A stretch of DNA of 64,000 nt from Klebsiella variicola (GCF_000828055.2 NZ_CP010523.2:620001-684000); one strand, 5' to 3'. Counted from the first letter of the stretch, positions 30,471 through 39,728 are shown. Made by a program: numbers and translations. Notes: generated by a model not told the origin, from the letters alone.

Positions 30471-30978
30471 TCTCCTCGATACGCGCCATGGAGAACAGGG
30501 CATCCGACAGGCGATTGCTGTAGCGTTTGAGCGCGTCGCGCAGCGGATGCACGCGGTCCATGGCCGTCAGCAGGCGTTCGAGCCGACGGGACTGGGTGCG
30601 CGCCACGTGCAGCTGGGCAGAGGCGAGATTCTTCCCCGGGATCACGAACTGTTTTAACGGGCCGCTCTCGGCCATATTGCGGTCGATAAGCCGCTCCAGG
30701 GCTGTGATCTCCTCTTCGCCGATCGTCTGGCTCAGGCGGGTCAGGCCCCGCGCATCGCTGGCCAGTTCAGCCCCCAGCACAAACAGCGTCTGCTGAATAT
30801 GGTGCAGGCTTTCCCGCAGCCCGGCGTCGCGGGTCGTGGCGTAGCAGACGCCCAGCTGGGATATCAGTTCATCGACGGTGCCGTAGGCCTCGACGCGAAT
30901 ATGGTCTTTCTCGATGCGGCTGCCGCCGTACAGGGCGGTGGTGCCTTTATCCCCGGTGCGGGTATAGATACGGTACAT
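30448..30978 (-). CDS. PduO-type ATP:cob(I)alamin adenosyltransferase (OrfX)
   Basis: 176 aa with the PduO-family N-terminus YRIYTRTGDKGTTALYGGSR, which is the ATP-binding region, and the C-terminal RTQSRRLERLL helix with cobalamin-site arginines. It makes adenosylcobalamin, the cofactor of the glycerol dehydratase encoded nearby. It is the last gene of the dhaT operon (orfY-dhaT-gdrB-orfX) and its start overlaps the gdrB stop region. Confidence 0.93.
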   Translation of the reverse strand: MYRIYTRTGDKGTTALYGGSRIEKDHIRVEAYGTVDELISQLGVCYATTRDAGLRESLHHIQQTLFVLGAELASDARGLTRLSQTIGEEEITALERLIDRNMAESGPLKQFVIPGKNLASAQLHVARTQSRRLERLLTAMDRVHPLRDALKRYSNRLSDALFSMARIEETRPDACA

Positions 30979-31332
30979 TCAGTTTCTCTCACTTAACGGC
31001 AGGACTTTAACCAGCTGCCCGGCGTTGGCGCCGAGCGTACGCAGATGATCGTCGCTATCGGTGACGTGTCCGGTAGCCAGCGGCGCGTCCGCCGGCAGCT
31101 GGGCATGAGTGAGGGCTATCTCGCCGGACGCGCTGAGCCCGATACCCACCCGCAGGGGCGAGCTTCTGGCCGCCAGGGCGCCCAGCGCAGTGGCGTCACC
31201 GCCTCCGTCATAGGTTATGGTCTGGCAGGGGACCCCCTGCTCCTCCAGCCCCCAGCACAGCTCATTGATGGCGCCGGCATGGTGCCCGCGCGGATCGTAA
31301 AACAGGCGTACGCCTGGCGGTGAAAGCGACAT
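30979..31332 (-). CDS. gdrB: GdrB / DhaG, small subunit of glycerol dehydratase reactivase (OrfW)
   Basis: 117 aa, matching Klebsiella reactivase small subunits: VRLFYDPRGHHAGAINELCWGLEEQG and the C-terminal LRTLGANAGQLVKVLPL. It pairs with GdrA, the large subunit encoded after dhaB3 on the other strand. The complex swaps damaged cobalamin out of glycerol dehydratase at the cost of ATP. The split of its two genes onto divergent operons is the usual Klebsiella layout. Confidence 0.94.
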   Translation of the reverse strand: MSLSPPGVRLFYDPRGHHAGAINELCWGLEEQGVPCQTITYDGGGDATALGALAARSSPLRVGIGLSASGEIALTHAQLPADAPLATGHVTDSDDHLRTLGANAGQLVKVLPLSERN

Positions 31333-31352
31333 GACGGCCCCCTCGTTAACAC

Positions 31353-32516
31353 TCAGAATGCCAGGCGGAAAATCGCGGCAATCTCCTGCTCGTTGCCTTT
31401 ACGCGGGTTCGAGAACGCATTGCCGTCTTTCAGAGCCATCTCCGCCATGTAGGGGAAGTCGGCCTCTTTTACTCCCAGATCGCGCAGATGCTGCGGAATA
31501 CCGATATCCATCGACAAACGCGTGATAGCGGCGATGGCTTTTTCCGCCGCGTCGAGGGTGGACAGTCCGGTGATATTTTCGCCCATCAGTTCAGCGATAT
31601 CGGCGAATTTCTCCGGATTGGCGATCAGGTTGTAGCGGGCCACATGCGGCAGCAGGACAGCGTTGGCCACGCCGTGCGGCATGTCGTACAGGCCGCCCAG
31701 CTGGTGCGCCATGGCGTGCACGTAGCCGAGGTTGGCGTTATTGAAAGCCATCCCGGCCAGCAGAGAGGCATAGGCCATGTTTTCCCGCGCCTGCAGATTG
31801 CTGCCGAGGGCCACGGCCTGGCGCAGGTTGCGGGCGATGAGGCGGATCGCCTGCATGGCGGCGGCGTCCGTCACCGGGTTAGCGTCTTTGGAGATATAGG
31901 CCTCTACGGCGTGGGTCAGGGCATCCATCCCGGTCGCCGCGGTCAGGGCGGCCGGTTTACCGATCATCAGCAGCGGATCGTTGATGGAGACCGATGGCAG
32001 GTTGCGCCAACTGACGATCACAAACTTCACTTTGGTTTGGGTGTTGGTCAGGACGCAGTGGCGGGTGACCTCGCTGGCGGTGCCGGCAGTGGTGTTGACC
32101 GCGACGATAGGCGGCAGCGGGTTGGTCAGGGTCTCGATTCCCGCATACTGGTACAGATCGCCCTCATGGGTGGCGGCGATGCCGATGCCTTTACCGCAGT
32201 CGTGCGGGCTGCCGCCGCCCACGGTGACGATGATGTCGCACTGTTCGCGGCGAAACACGGCGAGGCCGTCACGCACGTTGGTGTCTTTCGGGTTCGGCTC
32301 GACGCCGTCAAAGATCGCCACCTCGATCCCGGCCTCCCGCAGATAATGCAGGGTTTTGTCCACCGCGCCATCTTTAATTGCCCGCAGGCCTTTGTCGGTG
32401 ACCAGCAGGGCTTTTTTCCCCCCCAGCAGCTGGCAGCGTTCGCCGACTACGGAAATGGCGTTGGGGCCAAAAAAGTTAACGTTTGGCACCAGATAATCAA
32501 ACATACGATAGCTCAT
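31353..32516 (-). CDS. dhaT: 1,3-propanediol dehydrogenase DhaT
   Basis: 387 aa, an iron-containing alcohol dehydrogenase. NAD-binding: VTVGGGSPHDCGKGIGI and NTTAGTASEVTRHCVLT. Iron ligands: DALTHAVEAYI and the HAMAHQLGGLYDMPHG histidines. It reduces 3-hydroxypropionaldehyde to 1,3-propanediol and so regenerates NAD in anaerobic glycerol fermentation. It is 20 bp upstream of gdrB and 21 bp downstream of orfY. Confidence 0.97.
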   Translation of the reverse strand: MSYRMFDYLVPNVNFFGPNAISVVGERCQLLGGKKALLVTDKGLRAIKDGAVDKTLHYLREAGIEVAIFDGVEPNPKDTNVRDGLAVFRREQCDIIVTVGGGSPHDCGKGIGIAATHEGDLYQYAGIETLTNPLPPIVAVNTTAGTASEVTRHCVLTNTQTKVKFVIVSWRNLPSVSINDPLLMIGKPAALTAATGMDALTHAVEAYISKDANPVTDAAAMQAIRLIARNLRQAVALGSNLQARENMAYASLLAGMAFNNANLGYVHAMAHQLGGLYDMPHGVANAVLLPHVARYNLIANPEKFADIAELMGENITGLSTLDAAEKAIAAITRLSMDIGIPQHLRDLGVKEADFPYMAEMALKDGNAFSNPRKGNEQEIAAIFRLAF

Positions 32517-32537
32517 AATATACCTTCTCGCTTCAGG

Positions 32538-32966
32538 TTATAATGCGGAAAAACAATCCAGGGCGCACTGGGCTAATAATTTATCCTGCTCGACCGTACC
32601 TCCGCTAACGCCGACGGCGCCAATTACCTGCTCATTAAAAATAACTGGCAGGCCGCCGCCAAAAATAATAATTCGCTGTTGGTTGGTTAGCTGAAGACCA
32701 TACAGAGATTGTCCTGGCTGGACCGCTGACGTAATTTCATGGGTACCTTGCTTCAGGCTGCAGGCGCTCCAGGCTTTATTCAGGGAAATATCGCAGCTGG
32801 AGACGAAGGCCTCGTCCATCCGCTGGATAAGCAGCGTGTTGCCTCCGCGGTCAACCACGGAAAACACCACCGCCACCTTGATCTCAGTGGCTTTTTTTTC
32901 CACCGCCGCCGCCATTTGCTGGGCGGCGGCCAGGGTGATTGTCTGAACTTGTTGGCTCTTGTTCAT
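32538..32966 (-). CDS. OrfY, GlcG/HbpS-like small protein of the dha regulon
   Basis: 142 aa when started at 32966; GGGAG-AGAATG precedes this ATG, and an adjacent ATG at 32969 is also possible. The longer open frame reaching 33086 lacks a ribosome site. The fold is the GlcG/HbpS (DUF336) type: LAAAQQMAAAVEKKATEI, VVDRGGNTLLIQRMDEA, and IIIFGGGLPVIFNEQVIGAVGVSGG. Similar proteins accompany B12-dependent diol/glycerol dehydratases; HbpS binds haem, but the role here is unknown. First gene of the dhaT operon. Confidence 0.9.
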   Translation of the reverse strand: MNKSQQVQTITLAAAQQMAAAVEKKATEIKVAVVFSVVDRGGNTLLIQRMDEAFVSSCDISLNKAWSACSLKQGTHEITSAVQPGQSLYGLQLTNQQRIIIFGGGLPVIFNEQVIGAVGVSGGTVEQDKLLAQCALDCFSAL

Positions 32967-33201
32967 CATTCTCTCCCGCACCAGGATAACGCTGGCGCGA
33001 ATAGTCAGTAGGGGGTGATAGTAAAAAACCATTACCATTCGGTTGGCTTGCTTTATTTTTGTCAGCGTTATTTTGTCGCCCGCCATGATTTAGTCAATAG
33101 GGTTAAAATAGCGTCGGCAAAACGTAATTAAGGGCGTTTTTTATTAATTGATTTACATCATTGCGGGCGATCACATTTTTTATTTTTGCCGCCGGAGTAA
33201 A

Positions 33202-33247
33202 GTTTCATAGTGAAACTGTCGGTAGATTTCGTGTGCCAAATTGAAAC
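33202..33247. promoter_or_regulatory. Pair of 15-bp palindromes between orfY/dhaT and dhaB (candidate DhaR operators)
   Basis: GTTTC-ATAGT-GAAAC (33202-33216, perfect arms) and GTGCC-AAATT-GAAAC (33233-33247, weaker left arm) lie 31 bp apart. They sit about 135-180 bp before dhaB1 in the 410-bp divergent spacer (32967-33379), which otherwise is AT-rich and holds no gene. Confidence 0.6.
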
Positions 33248-33379
33248 GAAATTAAATTTATTTTTTTCACCACTGGCTCATTTAAAGTTCCGCTATTGCC
33301 GGTAATGGCCGGGCGGCAACGACGCTGGCCCGGCGTATTCGCTACCGTCTGCGGATTTCACCTTTTGAGCCGATGAACA

Positions 33380-35047
33380 ATGAAAAGATCAAAACGATTT
33401 GCAGTACTGGCCCAGCGCCCCGTCAATCAGGACGGGCTGATTGGCGAGTGGCCTGAAGAGGGGCTGATCGCCATGGACAGCCCCTTTGACCCTGTCTCTT
33501 CAGTAAAAGTGGACAACGGTCTGATCGTCGAACTGGACGGCAAACGCCGGGACCAGTTTGACATGATCGACCGGTTTATCGCCGATTACGCGATCAACGT
33601 TGAGCGCACAGAGCAGGCAATGCGCCTGGAGGCGGTGGAAATAGCCCGCATGCTGGTGGATATTCACGTCAGCCGGGAGGAGATCATTGCCATCACTACC
33701 GCCATCACGCCGGCCAAAGCGGTCGAGGTGATGGCGCAGATGAACGTGGTGGAGATGATGATGGCGCTGCAGAAGATGCGTGCCCGCCGGACCCCCTCCA
33801 ACCAGTGCCACGTCACCAATCTCAAAGATAATCCGGTGCAGATTGCCGCTGACGCCGCCGAGGCCGGGATCCGCGGCTTCTCAGAACAGGAGACCACGGT
33901 CGGTATCGCGCGCTACGCGCCGTTTAACGCCCTGGCGCTGTTGGTCGGTTCGCAGTGCGGCCGCCCCGGCGTGTTGACGCAGTGCTCGGTGGAAGAGGCC
34001 ACCGAGCTGGAGCTGGGCATGCGTGGCTTAACCAGCTACGCCGAGACGGTGTCGGTCTACGGCACCGAGGCGGTATTTACCGACGGCGATGATACGCCGT
34101 GGTCAAAGGCGTTCCTCGCCTCGGCCTACGCCTCCCGCGGGTTGAAAATGCGCTACACCTCCGGCACCGGATCCGAAGCGCTGATGGGCTATTCGGAGAG
34201 CAAGTCGATGCTCTACCTCGAATCGCGCTGCATCTTCATTACCAAAGGCGCCGGGGTTCAGGGACTGCAAAACGGCGCGGTGAGCTGTATCGGCATGACC
34301 GGTGCTGTGCCGTCGGGCATTCGGGCGGTGCTGGCGGAAAACCTGATTGCCTCTATGCTCGACCTCGAAGTGGCGTCCGCCAACGACCAGACTTTCTCCC
34401 ACTCGGATATTCGCCGCACCGCGCGCACCCTGATGCAGATGTTGCCGGGCACCGACTTTATTTTCTCCGGCTACAGCGCGGTGCCGAACTACGACAACAT
34501 GTTCGCCGGCTCGAACTTCGATGCGGAAGATTTTGATGATTACAACATCCTGCAGCGTGACCTGATGGTTGACGGCGGCCTGCGTCCGGTGACCGAGGCG
34601 GAAACCATTGCCATTCGCCAGAAAGCGGCGCGGGCGATCCAGGCGGTTTTCCGCGAGCTGGGGCTGCCGCCGATCGCCGACGAGGAGGTGGAGGCCGCCA
34701 CCTACGCGCACGGCAGCAACGAGATGCCGCCGCGTAACGTGGTGGAGGATCTGAGCGCGGTGGAAGAGATGATGAAGCGCAACATCACCGGCCTCGATAT
34801 TGTCGGCGCGCTGAGCCGCAGCGGCTTTGAGGATATCGCCAGCAATATTCTCAATATGCTGCGCCAGCGGGTCACCGGCGATTACCTGCAGACCTCGGCC
34901 ATTCTCGATCGGCAATTCGAGGTGGTGAGCGCGGTCAACGACATCAATGACTATCAGGGGCCGGGCACCGGCTATCGCATCTCTGCCGAACGCTGGGCGG
35001 AGATCAAAAATATTCCGGGCGTGGTTCAGCCTGACACCATTGAATAA
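33380..35047 (+). CDS. dhaB1: Glycerol dehydratase large subunit DhaB1
   Basis: 555 aa, sequence characteristic of Klebsiella B12-dependent glycerol dehydratase (MKRSKRFAVLAQRPVNQDGL). It is a TIM barrel holding the substrate and adenosylcobalamin; YTSGTGSEALMGYSESKSML and FSGYSAVPNYDN are active-site regions. It converts glycerol to 3-hydroxypropionaldehyde and water, the committing step of the reductive branch. It starts the dhaB1-B2-B3-gdrA-glpF operon. Confidence 0.97.
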   Translation: MKRSKRFAVLAQRPVNQDGLIGEWPEEGLIAMDSPFDPVSSVKVDNGLIVELDGKRRDQFDMIDRFIADYAINVERTEQAMRLEAVEIARMLVDIHVSREEIIAITTAITPAKAVEVMAQMNVVEMMMALQKMRARRTPSNQCHVTNLKDNPVQIAADAAEAGIRGFSEQETTVGIARYAPFNALALLVGSQCGRPGVLTQCSVEEATELELGMRGLTSYAETVSVYGTEAVFTDGDDTPWSKAFLASAYASRGLKMRYTSGTGSEALMGYSESKSMLYLESRCIFITKGAGVQGLQNGAVSCIGMTGAVPSGIRAVLAENLIASMLDLEVASANDQTFSHSDIRRTARTLMQMLPGTDFIFSGYSAVPNYDNMFAGSNFDAEDFDDYNILQRDLMVDGGLRPVTEAETIAIRQKAARAIQAVFRELGLPPIADEEVEAATYAHGSNEMPPRNVVEDLSAVEEMMKRNITGLDIVGALSRSGFEDIASNILNMLRQRVTGDYLQTSAILDRQFEVVSAVNDINDYQGPGTGYRISAERWAEIKNIPGVVQPDTIE

Positions 35048-35059
35048 GGCGGTATTCCT

Positions 35060-35644
35060 GTGCAACAGACAACCCAAATTCAGCCCTCTTTTACCCTGAA
35101 AACCCGCGAGGGCGGGGTGGCTTCTGCCGATGAACGTGCCGATGAAGTGGTGATCGGCGTCGGCCCTGCCTTCGATAAACACCAGCATCACACGCTGATC
35201 GATATGCCCCATGGCGCGATCCTCAAAGAGCTGATTGCCGGGGTGGAAGAAGAGGGGCTTCACGCCCGGGTGGTGCGCATTCTGCGCACGTCCGACGTCT
35301 CCTTTATGGCCTGGGATGCGGCCAACCTGAGCGGCTCGGGGATCGGCATCGGTATCCAGTCGAAGGGGACCACGGTCATCCATCAGCGCGATCTGCTGCC
35401 GCTCAGCAACCTGGAGCTGTTCTCCCAGGCGCCGCTGCTGAGGCTGGAGACCTACCGGCAGATTGGCAAAAACGCCGCGCGCTATGCGCGCAAAGAGTCA
35501 CCTTCGCCGGTGCCGGTGGTGAACGATCAGATGGTGCGGCCGAAATTTATGGCCAAAGCCGCGCTATTTCATATCAAAGAGACCAAACATGTGGTGCAGG
35601 ACGCCGAGCCCGTCACCCTGCACGTCGACTTAGTAAGGGAGTGA
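35060..35644 (+). CDS. dhaB2: Glycerol dehydratase medium subunit DhaB2
   Basis: 194 aa with a GTG start at 35060 ([19 protein letters not shown]), as in known Klebsiella DhaB2. [18 protein letters not shown] and [16 protein letters not shown] are conserved; this subunit contacts the lower face of cobalamin. It follows dhaB1 by 12 bp and overlaps the region of the dhaB3 start. Confidence 0.96.
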   Translation: MQQTTQIQPSFTLKTREGGVASADERADEVVIGVGPAFDKHQHHTLIDMPHGAILKELIAGVEEEGLHARVVRILRTSDVSFMAWDAANLSGSGIGIGIQSKGTTVIHQRDLLPLSNLELFSQAPLLRLETYRQIGKNAARYARKESPSPVPVVNDQMVRPKFMAKAALFHIKETKHVVQDAEPVTLHVDLVRE

Positions 35645-35646
35645 CC

Positions 35647-36072
35647 ATGAGCGAGAAAACCATGCGCGTGCAGGATTATCCGTTAGCCACCCGCTGCCCG
35701 GAGCATATCCTGACGCCTACCGGCAAACCATTGACCGATATTACCCTCGAGAAGGTGCTCTCTGGCGAGGTGGGCCCGCAGGATGTGCGGATCTCCCGCC
35801 AGACCCTTGAGTACCAGGCGCAGATTGCCGAGCAGATGCAGCGCCATGCGGTGGCGCGCAATTTTCGCCGCGCGGCGGAGCTTATCGCCATTCCTGACGA
35901 GCGCATTCTGGCTATCTATAACGCGCTGCGCCCGTTCCGCTCCTCGCAGGCGGAGCTGCTGGCGATCGCCGACGAGCTGGAGCACACCTGGCATGCGACA
36001 GTGAATGCCGCCTTTGTCCGGGAGTCGGCGGAAGTGTATCAGCAGCGGCATAAGCTGCGTAAAGGAAGCTAA
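35647..36072 (+). CDS. dhaB3: Glycerol dehydratase small subunit DhaB3
   Basis: 141 aa from the ATG at 35647 (MSEKTMRVQDYPLATRCPEH), preceded by AAGGGAG-TGACC. A GTG two codons earlier overlaps the dhaB2 stop but is less well placed. The conserved core ITLEKVLSGEVGPQDVRISR is present. It completes the alpha2-beta2-gamma2 dehydratase. Confidence 0.95.
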   Translation: MSEKTMRVQDYPLATRCPEHILTPTGKPLTDITLEKVLSGEVGPQDVRISRQTLEYQAQIAEQMQRHAVARNFRRAAELIAIPDERILAIYNALRPFRSSQAELLAIADELEHTWHATVNAAFVRESAEVYQQRHKLRKGS

Positions 36073-36084
36073 GCGGAGGTCAGC

Positions 36085-37908
36085 ATGCCGTTAATAGCCG
36101 GGATTGATATCGGCAACGCCACCACTGAGGTGGCGCTGGCGTCCGACGACCCGCAGGCGAGGGCGTTTGTTGCCAGCGGGATCGTCGCGACGACGGGCAT
36201 GAAAGGGACGCGGGACAATATCGCCGGGACCCTCGCCGCGCTGGAGCAGGCCCTGGCGAAAACACCGTGGTCGATGAGCGATGTCTCTCGCATCTATCTT
36301 AACGAAGCCGCGCCGGTGATTGGCGATGTGGCGATGGAAACCATCACCGAGACCATTATCACCGAATCGACCATGATCGGTCATAACCCGCAGACTCCGG
36401 GCGGGGTGGGCGTTGGCGTGGGGACGACTATCGCCCTCGGGCGGCTGGCGACGCTGCCGGCGGCGCAGTATGCCGAGGGGTGGATCGTACTGATTGACGA
36501 CGCCGTCGATTTCCTTGACGCCGTGTGGTGGCTCAATGAGGCGCTCGACCGGGGGATCAACGTGGTGGCGGCGATCCTCAAAAAGGACGACGGCGTGCTG
36601 GTGAACAACCGCCTACGTAAAACCCTGCCGGTGGTGGATGAAGTGACGCTGCTGGAGCAGGTCCCCGAGGGGGTGATGGCGGCGGTGGAAGTGGCTGCGC
36701 CGGGCCAGGTGGTGCGGATCCTGTCGAATCCCTACGGGATCGCCACCTTCTTCGGGCTAAGCCCGGAAGAGACCCAGGCCATCGTCCCCATCGCCCGCGC
36801 CCTGATTGGCAACCGTTCAGCGGTGGTGCTCAAGACCCCGCAGGGGGACGTACAGTCGCGGGTGATCCCGGCGGGCAACCTCTACATTAGCGGCGAAAAG
36901 CGCCGCGGAGAGGCCGATGTCGCCGAGGGCGCGGAAGCCATCATGCAGGCGATGAGCGCCTGCGCTCCGGTACGCGATATCCGCGGCGAACCGGGCACCC
37001 ACGCCGGCGGCATGCTTGAGCGGGTGCGCAAGGTAATGGCGTCCCTGACCGGCCATGAGATGAGCGCGATATATATCCAGGATCTGCTGGCAGTGGATAC
37101 GTTTATTCCGCGCAAGGTGCAGGGCGGGATGGCCGGCGAGTGCGCCATGGAGAATGCCGTCGGGATGGCGGCGATGGTGAAAGCGGATCGCCTGCAAATG
37201 CAGGTTATCGCCCGCGAACTGAGCGCCCGACTGCAGACCGAGGTGGTGGTGGGCGGCGTGGAGGCCAACATGGCCATCGCCGGGGCGTTAACCACTCCCG
37301 GCTGTGCGGCGCCGCTGGCGATCCTCGACCTCGGTGCCGGCTCGACGGATGCGGCGATCGTCAACGCGGAGGGGCAGATAACGGCGGTCCATCTCGCCGG
37401 GGCGGGGAATATGGTCAGCCTGTTGATTAAAACCGAGTTAGGCCTCGAGGATCTTTCGCTGGCGGAAGCGATTAAAAAATACCCGCTGGCCAAAGTGGAA
37501 AGCCTGTTCAGTATTCGTCATGAGAATGGCGCGGTGGAGTTCTTTCGGGAAGCCCTCAGCCCGGCGGTGTTCGCCAAAGTGGTGTACATCAGGGAGGGCG
37601 AACTGGTGCCGATCGATAACGCCAGCCCGCTGGAAAAAATTCGTCTCGTGCGCCGGCAGGCGAAAGAGAAAGTGTTTGTCACCAACTGCCTGCGCGCGCT
37701 GCGCCAGGTCTCACCCGGCGGTTCCATTCGCGATATCGCCTTTGTGGTGCTGGTGGGCGGCTCATCGCTGGACTTTGAGATCCCGCAGCTTATCACGGAA
37801 GCCTTGTCGCACTATGGCGTGGTCGCCGGGCAGGGCAATATTCGGGGAACAGAAGGGCCGCGCAATGCGGTCGCCACCGGGCTGGTACTGGCCGGTCAGG
37901 CGAATTAA
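36085..37908 (+). CDS. gdrA: GdrA / DhaF, large subunit of glycerol dehydratase reactivase
   Basis: 607 aa. Hsp70/actin-like ATPase fold: AGIDIGNATTEVALA is the phosphate-1 motif and ILDLGAGSTDAAIVNAEG the phosphate-2 motif; VVLVGGSSLDFEIPQLI is the adenosine motif. With GdrB it releases inactivated cobalamin from the dehydratase. Its AGCGGAGG ribosome site lies right after the dhaB3 stop. Confidence 0.96.
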   Translation: MPLIAGIDIGNATTEVALASDDPQARAFVASGIVATTGMKGTRDNIAGTLAALEQALAKTPWSMSDVSRIYLNEAAPVIGDVAMETITETIITESTMIGHNPQTPGGVGVGVGTTIALGRLATLPAAQYAEGWIVLIDDAVDFLDAVWWLNEALDRGINVVAAILKKDDGVLVNNRLRKTLPVVDEVTLLEQVPEGVMAAVEVAAPGQVVRILSNPYGIATFFGLSPEETQAIVPIARALIGNRSAVVLKTPQGDVQSRVIPAGNLYISGEKRRGEADVAEGAEAIMQAMSACAPVRDIRGEPGTHAGGMLERVRKVMASLTGHEMSAIYIQDLLAVDTFIPRKVQGGMAGECAMENAVGMAAMVKADRLQMQVIARELSARLQTEVVVGGVEANMAIAGALTTPGCAAPLAILDLGAGSTDAAIVNAEGQITAVHLAGAGNMVSLLIKTELGLEDLSLAEAIKKYPLAKVESLFSIRHENGAVEFFREALSPAVFAKVVYIREGELVPIDNASPLEKIRLVRRQAKEKVFVTNCLRALRQVSPGGSIRDIAFVVLVGGSSLDFEIPQLITEALSHYGVVAGQGNIRGTEGPRNAVATGLVLAGQAN

Positions 37909-37961
37909 ACGGGCGCTCGCGCCAGCCTCTCTCTTTAACGTGCTATTTCAGGATGCCGATA

Positions 37962-38765
37962 ATGAACCAGACTTCTACCTTAACCGGGCAGTGCGTGGCC
38001 GAGTTTCTTGGCACCGGATTGCTCATTTTCTTCGGCGCGGGCTGCGTCGCTGCGCTGCGGGTCGCCGGGGCCAGCTTTGGTCAGTGGGAGATCAGTATTA
38101 TCTGGGGCCTTGGCGTCGCCATGGCCATCTACCTGACGGCCGGTGTCTCCGGCGCGCACCTTAATCCGGCGGTGACCATTGCCCTGTGGCTGTTCGCCTG
38201 TTTTGAACGCCGCAAGGTGCTGCCGTTTATTGTTGCCCAGACGGCCGGGGCCTTCTGCGCCGCCGCGCTGGTGTATGGGCTCTATCGCCAGCTGTTTCTC
38301 GATCTTGAACAGAGTCAGCATATCGTGCGCGGCACTGCCGCCAGCCTTAACCTGGCCGGGGTCTTTTCCACGTACCCGCATTCACATATCACTTTTATAC
38401 AGGCGTTTGCCGTGGAGACCACCATCACGGCAATCCTGATGGCGATGATCATGGCCCTGACCGACGACGGCAACGGAATTCCGCGCGGGCCGCTGGCGCC
38501 GTTGCTGATTGGCTTGCTGATCGCCGTGATCGGCGCGTCGATGGGGCCGCTAACCGGCTTTGCACTGAATCCGGCGCGCGACTTCGGCCCAAAACTGTTT
38601 ACCAGTCTGGCCGGCTGGGGCGCGATCGCCTTTACCGGCGGGCAGTCGATACCCTACTTTTGGGTGCCGCTGCTGGCGCCGGTGGTGGGGGCGATTATCG
38701 GGGCGTTTTTGTATCGCAAGCTTATCGGCCGCCATCTGCCGTGCGAATGCGGTATCGATGAGTAA
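37962..38765 (+). CDS. glpF: Glycerol uptake facilitator (aquaglyceroporin), dha-linked copy
   Basis: 267 aa from the ATG at 37962 (MNQTSTLTGQCVAEFLGTGL), which aligns with GlpF and has AGGA eight bases upstream; a start three codons earlier is too close to that site. Both aquaporin NPA boxes are visible: GAHLNPAVTIAL and GFALNPARDFGPK; the arginine after the second NPA is the selectivity filter. Six helices are expected. Its place at the end of the dhaB operon couples glycerol entry to dehydration. The chromosomal glpFK copy would be elsewhere. Confidence 0.93.
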   Translation: MNQTSTLTGQCVAEFLGTGLLIFFGAGCVAALRVAGASFGQWEISIIWGLGVAMAIYLTAGVSGAHLNPAVTIALWLFACFERRKVLPFIVAQTAGAFCAAALVYGLYRQLFLDLEQSQHIVRGTAASLNLAGVFSTYPHSHITFIQAFAVETTITAILMAMIMALTDDGNGIPRGPLAPLLIGLLIAVIGASMGPLTGFALNPARDFGPKLFTSLAGWGAIAFTGGQSIPYFWVPLLAPVVGAIIGAFLYRKLIGRHLPCECGIDE

Positions 38766-38771
38766 AGCGGG

Positions 38772-38813
38772 ACCCGCCGCAGCGCGGCGGGTTTCCCCGG
38801 CCTGATGCCGGGG
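38772..38813. terminator. Double hairpin between convergent glpF and hdeB
   Basis: ACCCGCCGC-agc-GCGGCGGGT (38772-38792) is followed by CCCCGGC-ctgat-GCCGGGG (38795-38813) and then a T-rich stretch at 38822 onward inside the hdeB 3' end. Both stems are perfect; together they should stop transcripts from both sides. Confidence 0.75.
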
Positions 38814-38820
38814 AGCAGGG

Positions 38821-39126
38821 TTATTTTTTGATGACCGCGCTGAGATCGCCGAGTTTAGCGGCGGGGTTCTTGTGGCACTCCTGCAGCATTTTCGGTACCG
38901 AGACGGTTTCGACTTCATGCCAGTCGACATAGTCGCCGCCGCTGAAGTCGGTGTTGCGATTCACGACCCAGAAGGCCACGGGGGTCATGCTTTTCGGGTT
39001 CATATCCATAAACTCCTGACAGGTCATATTCTGCGGTGTGGTTTCCTGAACCGCGAACGCCGGGCTGGTCATCAGACAGAATGTGGTGGCCGCCGCGGTC
39101 AACACGAGTGCTTTAGGTAAATTCAT
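38821..39126 (-). CDS. hdeB: HdeB-type periplasmic acid-stress chaperone
   Basis: 101 aa with a Sec signal peptide (LPKALVLTAAATTFCLMTS, cleavage after AFA, about residue 25). The mature domain shows the HdeB signature TCQEFMDMNPKSMTPVAFW and a second cysteine in LQECHKNP; the two cysteines form the family disulphide. HdeB-type chaperones prevent aggregation of periplasmic proteins at low pH. It lies 26 bp downstream of hdeD on the same strand, unlike E. coli, where hdeD is divergent from hdeAB. No hdeA partner is visible here. Confidence 0.92.
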   Translation of the reverse strand: MNLPKALVLTAAATTFCLMTSPAFAVQETTPQNMTCQEFMDMNPKSMTPVAFWVVNRNTDFSGGDYVDWHEVETVSVPKMLQECHKNPAAKLGDLSAVIKK

Positions 39127-39152
39127 TTTCTTCTCCAGTGATAAAATACGGC

Positions 39153-39728
39153 TTAAGCCTGGGCGTGCTTCATCTTATTGCGCAGGACCAGAAAGCCGAT
39201 GGCGCTAAATATCATTTCAACGCCGATAAATGCGGTGATAAATAACCAGCTTTGCTGCGGATTCATGGCCAGCCACAGACAGGCGATAAGTAAATCCAGC
39301 AGGCCAATAAAAATATTCCAGCCAGCGCCGCTTTGTTTTCGGGTTTGACATCCGCTGACGATGCGGGAAATACCGCCGAGAACAAATAAAAAGCCAAATA
39401 AAATGGCCAGACTGCTCATACCGTTGAGGGGATTGACGACAAAGCTCAGGCCGAGCACGATCCAGGCGATGGCGAAGATCAGCGCCACCAGGCGTGATTT
39501 CCAGTGCTGCTGGCGGAAGACAATCAAGCTGTACAGTGAATAGAAGCCACAGATCATCAACAACATGCCGGTTACCACGGCGAGATACCAACCGGCGACC
39601 AACGGCCAGGCCAGGCAACAGGCCCCGCAGATAAACAGCAGGGCGGCCATCATGCCGGCATGCCGTTTATATCGTAAGAAGATGCGTGGACTAAACGCAT
39701 TTAAAGTGTAATGGCTAAACATAAACAT
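39153..39728 (-). CDS. hdeD: HdeD-type acid-resistance membrane protein
   Basis: 191 aa, six predicted transmembrane helices, as in the HdeD family (DUF308 repeats): MMAALLFICGACCLAWPLVAG, then LVALIFAIAWIVLGLSF and SLAILFGFLFVLGGISRI. CGGAG precedes the ATG at 39728. It forms an operon with hdeB. The divergent spacer to yfdX contains a perfect 28-bp palindrome. Confidence 0.92.
   Translation of the reverse strand: MFMFSHYTLNAFSPRIFLRYKRHAGMMAALLFICGACCLAWPLVAGWYLAVVTGMLLMICGFYSLYSLIVFRQQHWKSRLVALIFAIAWIVLGLSFVVNPLNGMSSLAILFGFLFVLGGISRIVSGCQTRKQSGAGWNIFIGLLDLLIACLWLAMNPQQSWLFITAFIGVEMIFSAIGFLVLRNKMKHAQA

Noticed and set aside
31488..32543. 351-codon plus-strand frame inside dhaT
   Set aside because: Antisense shadow of dhaT; no start signal.
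34103..35383. 426-codon minus-strand frame inside dhaB1-dhaB2
   Set aside because: Antisense shadow spanning two secure genes.
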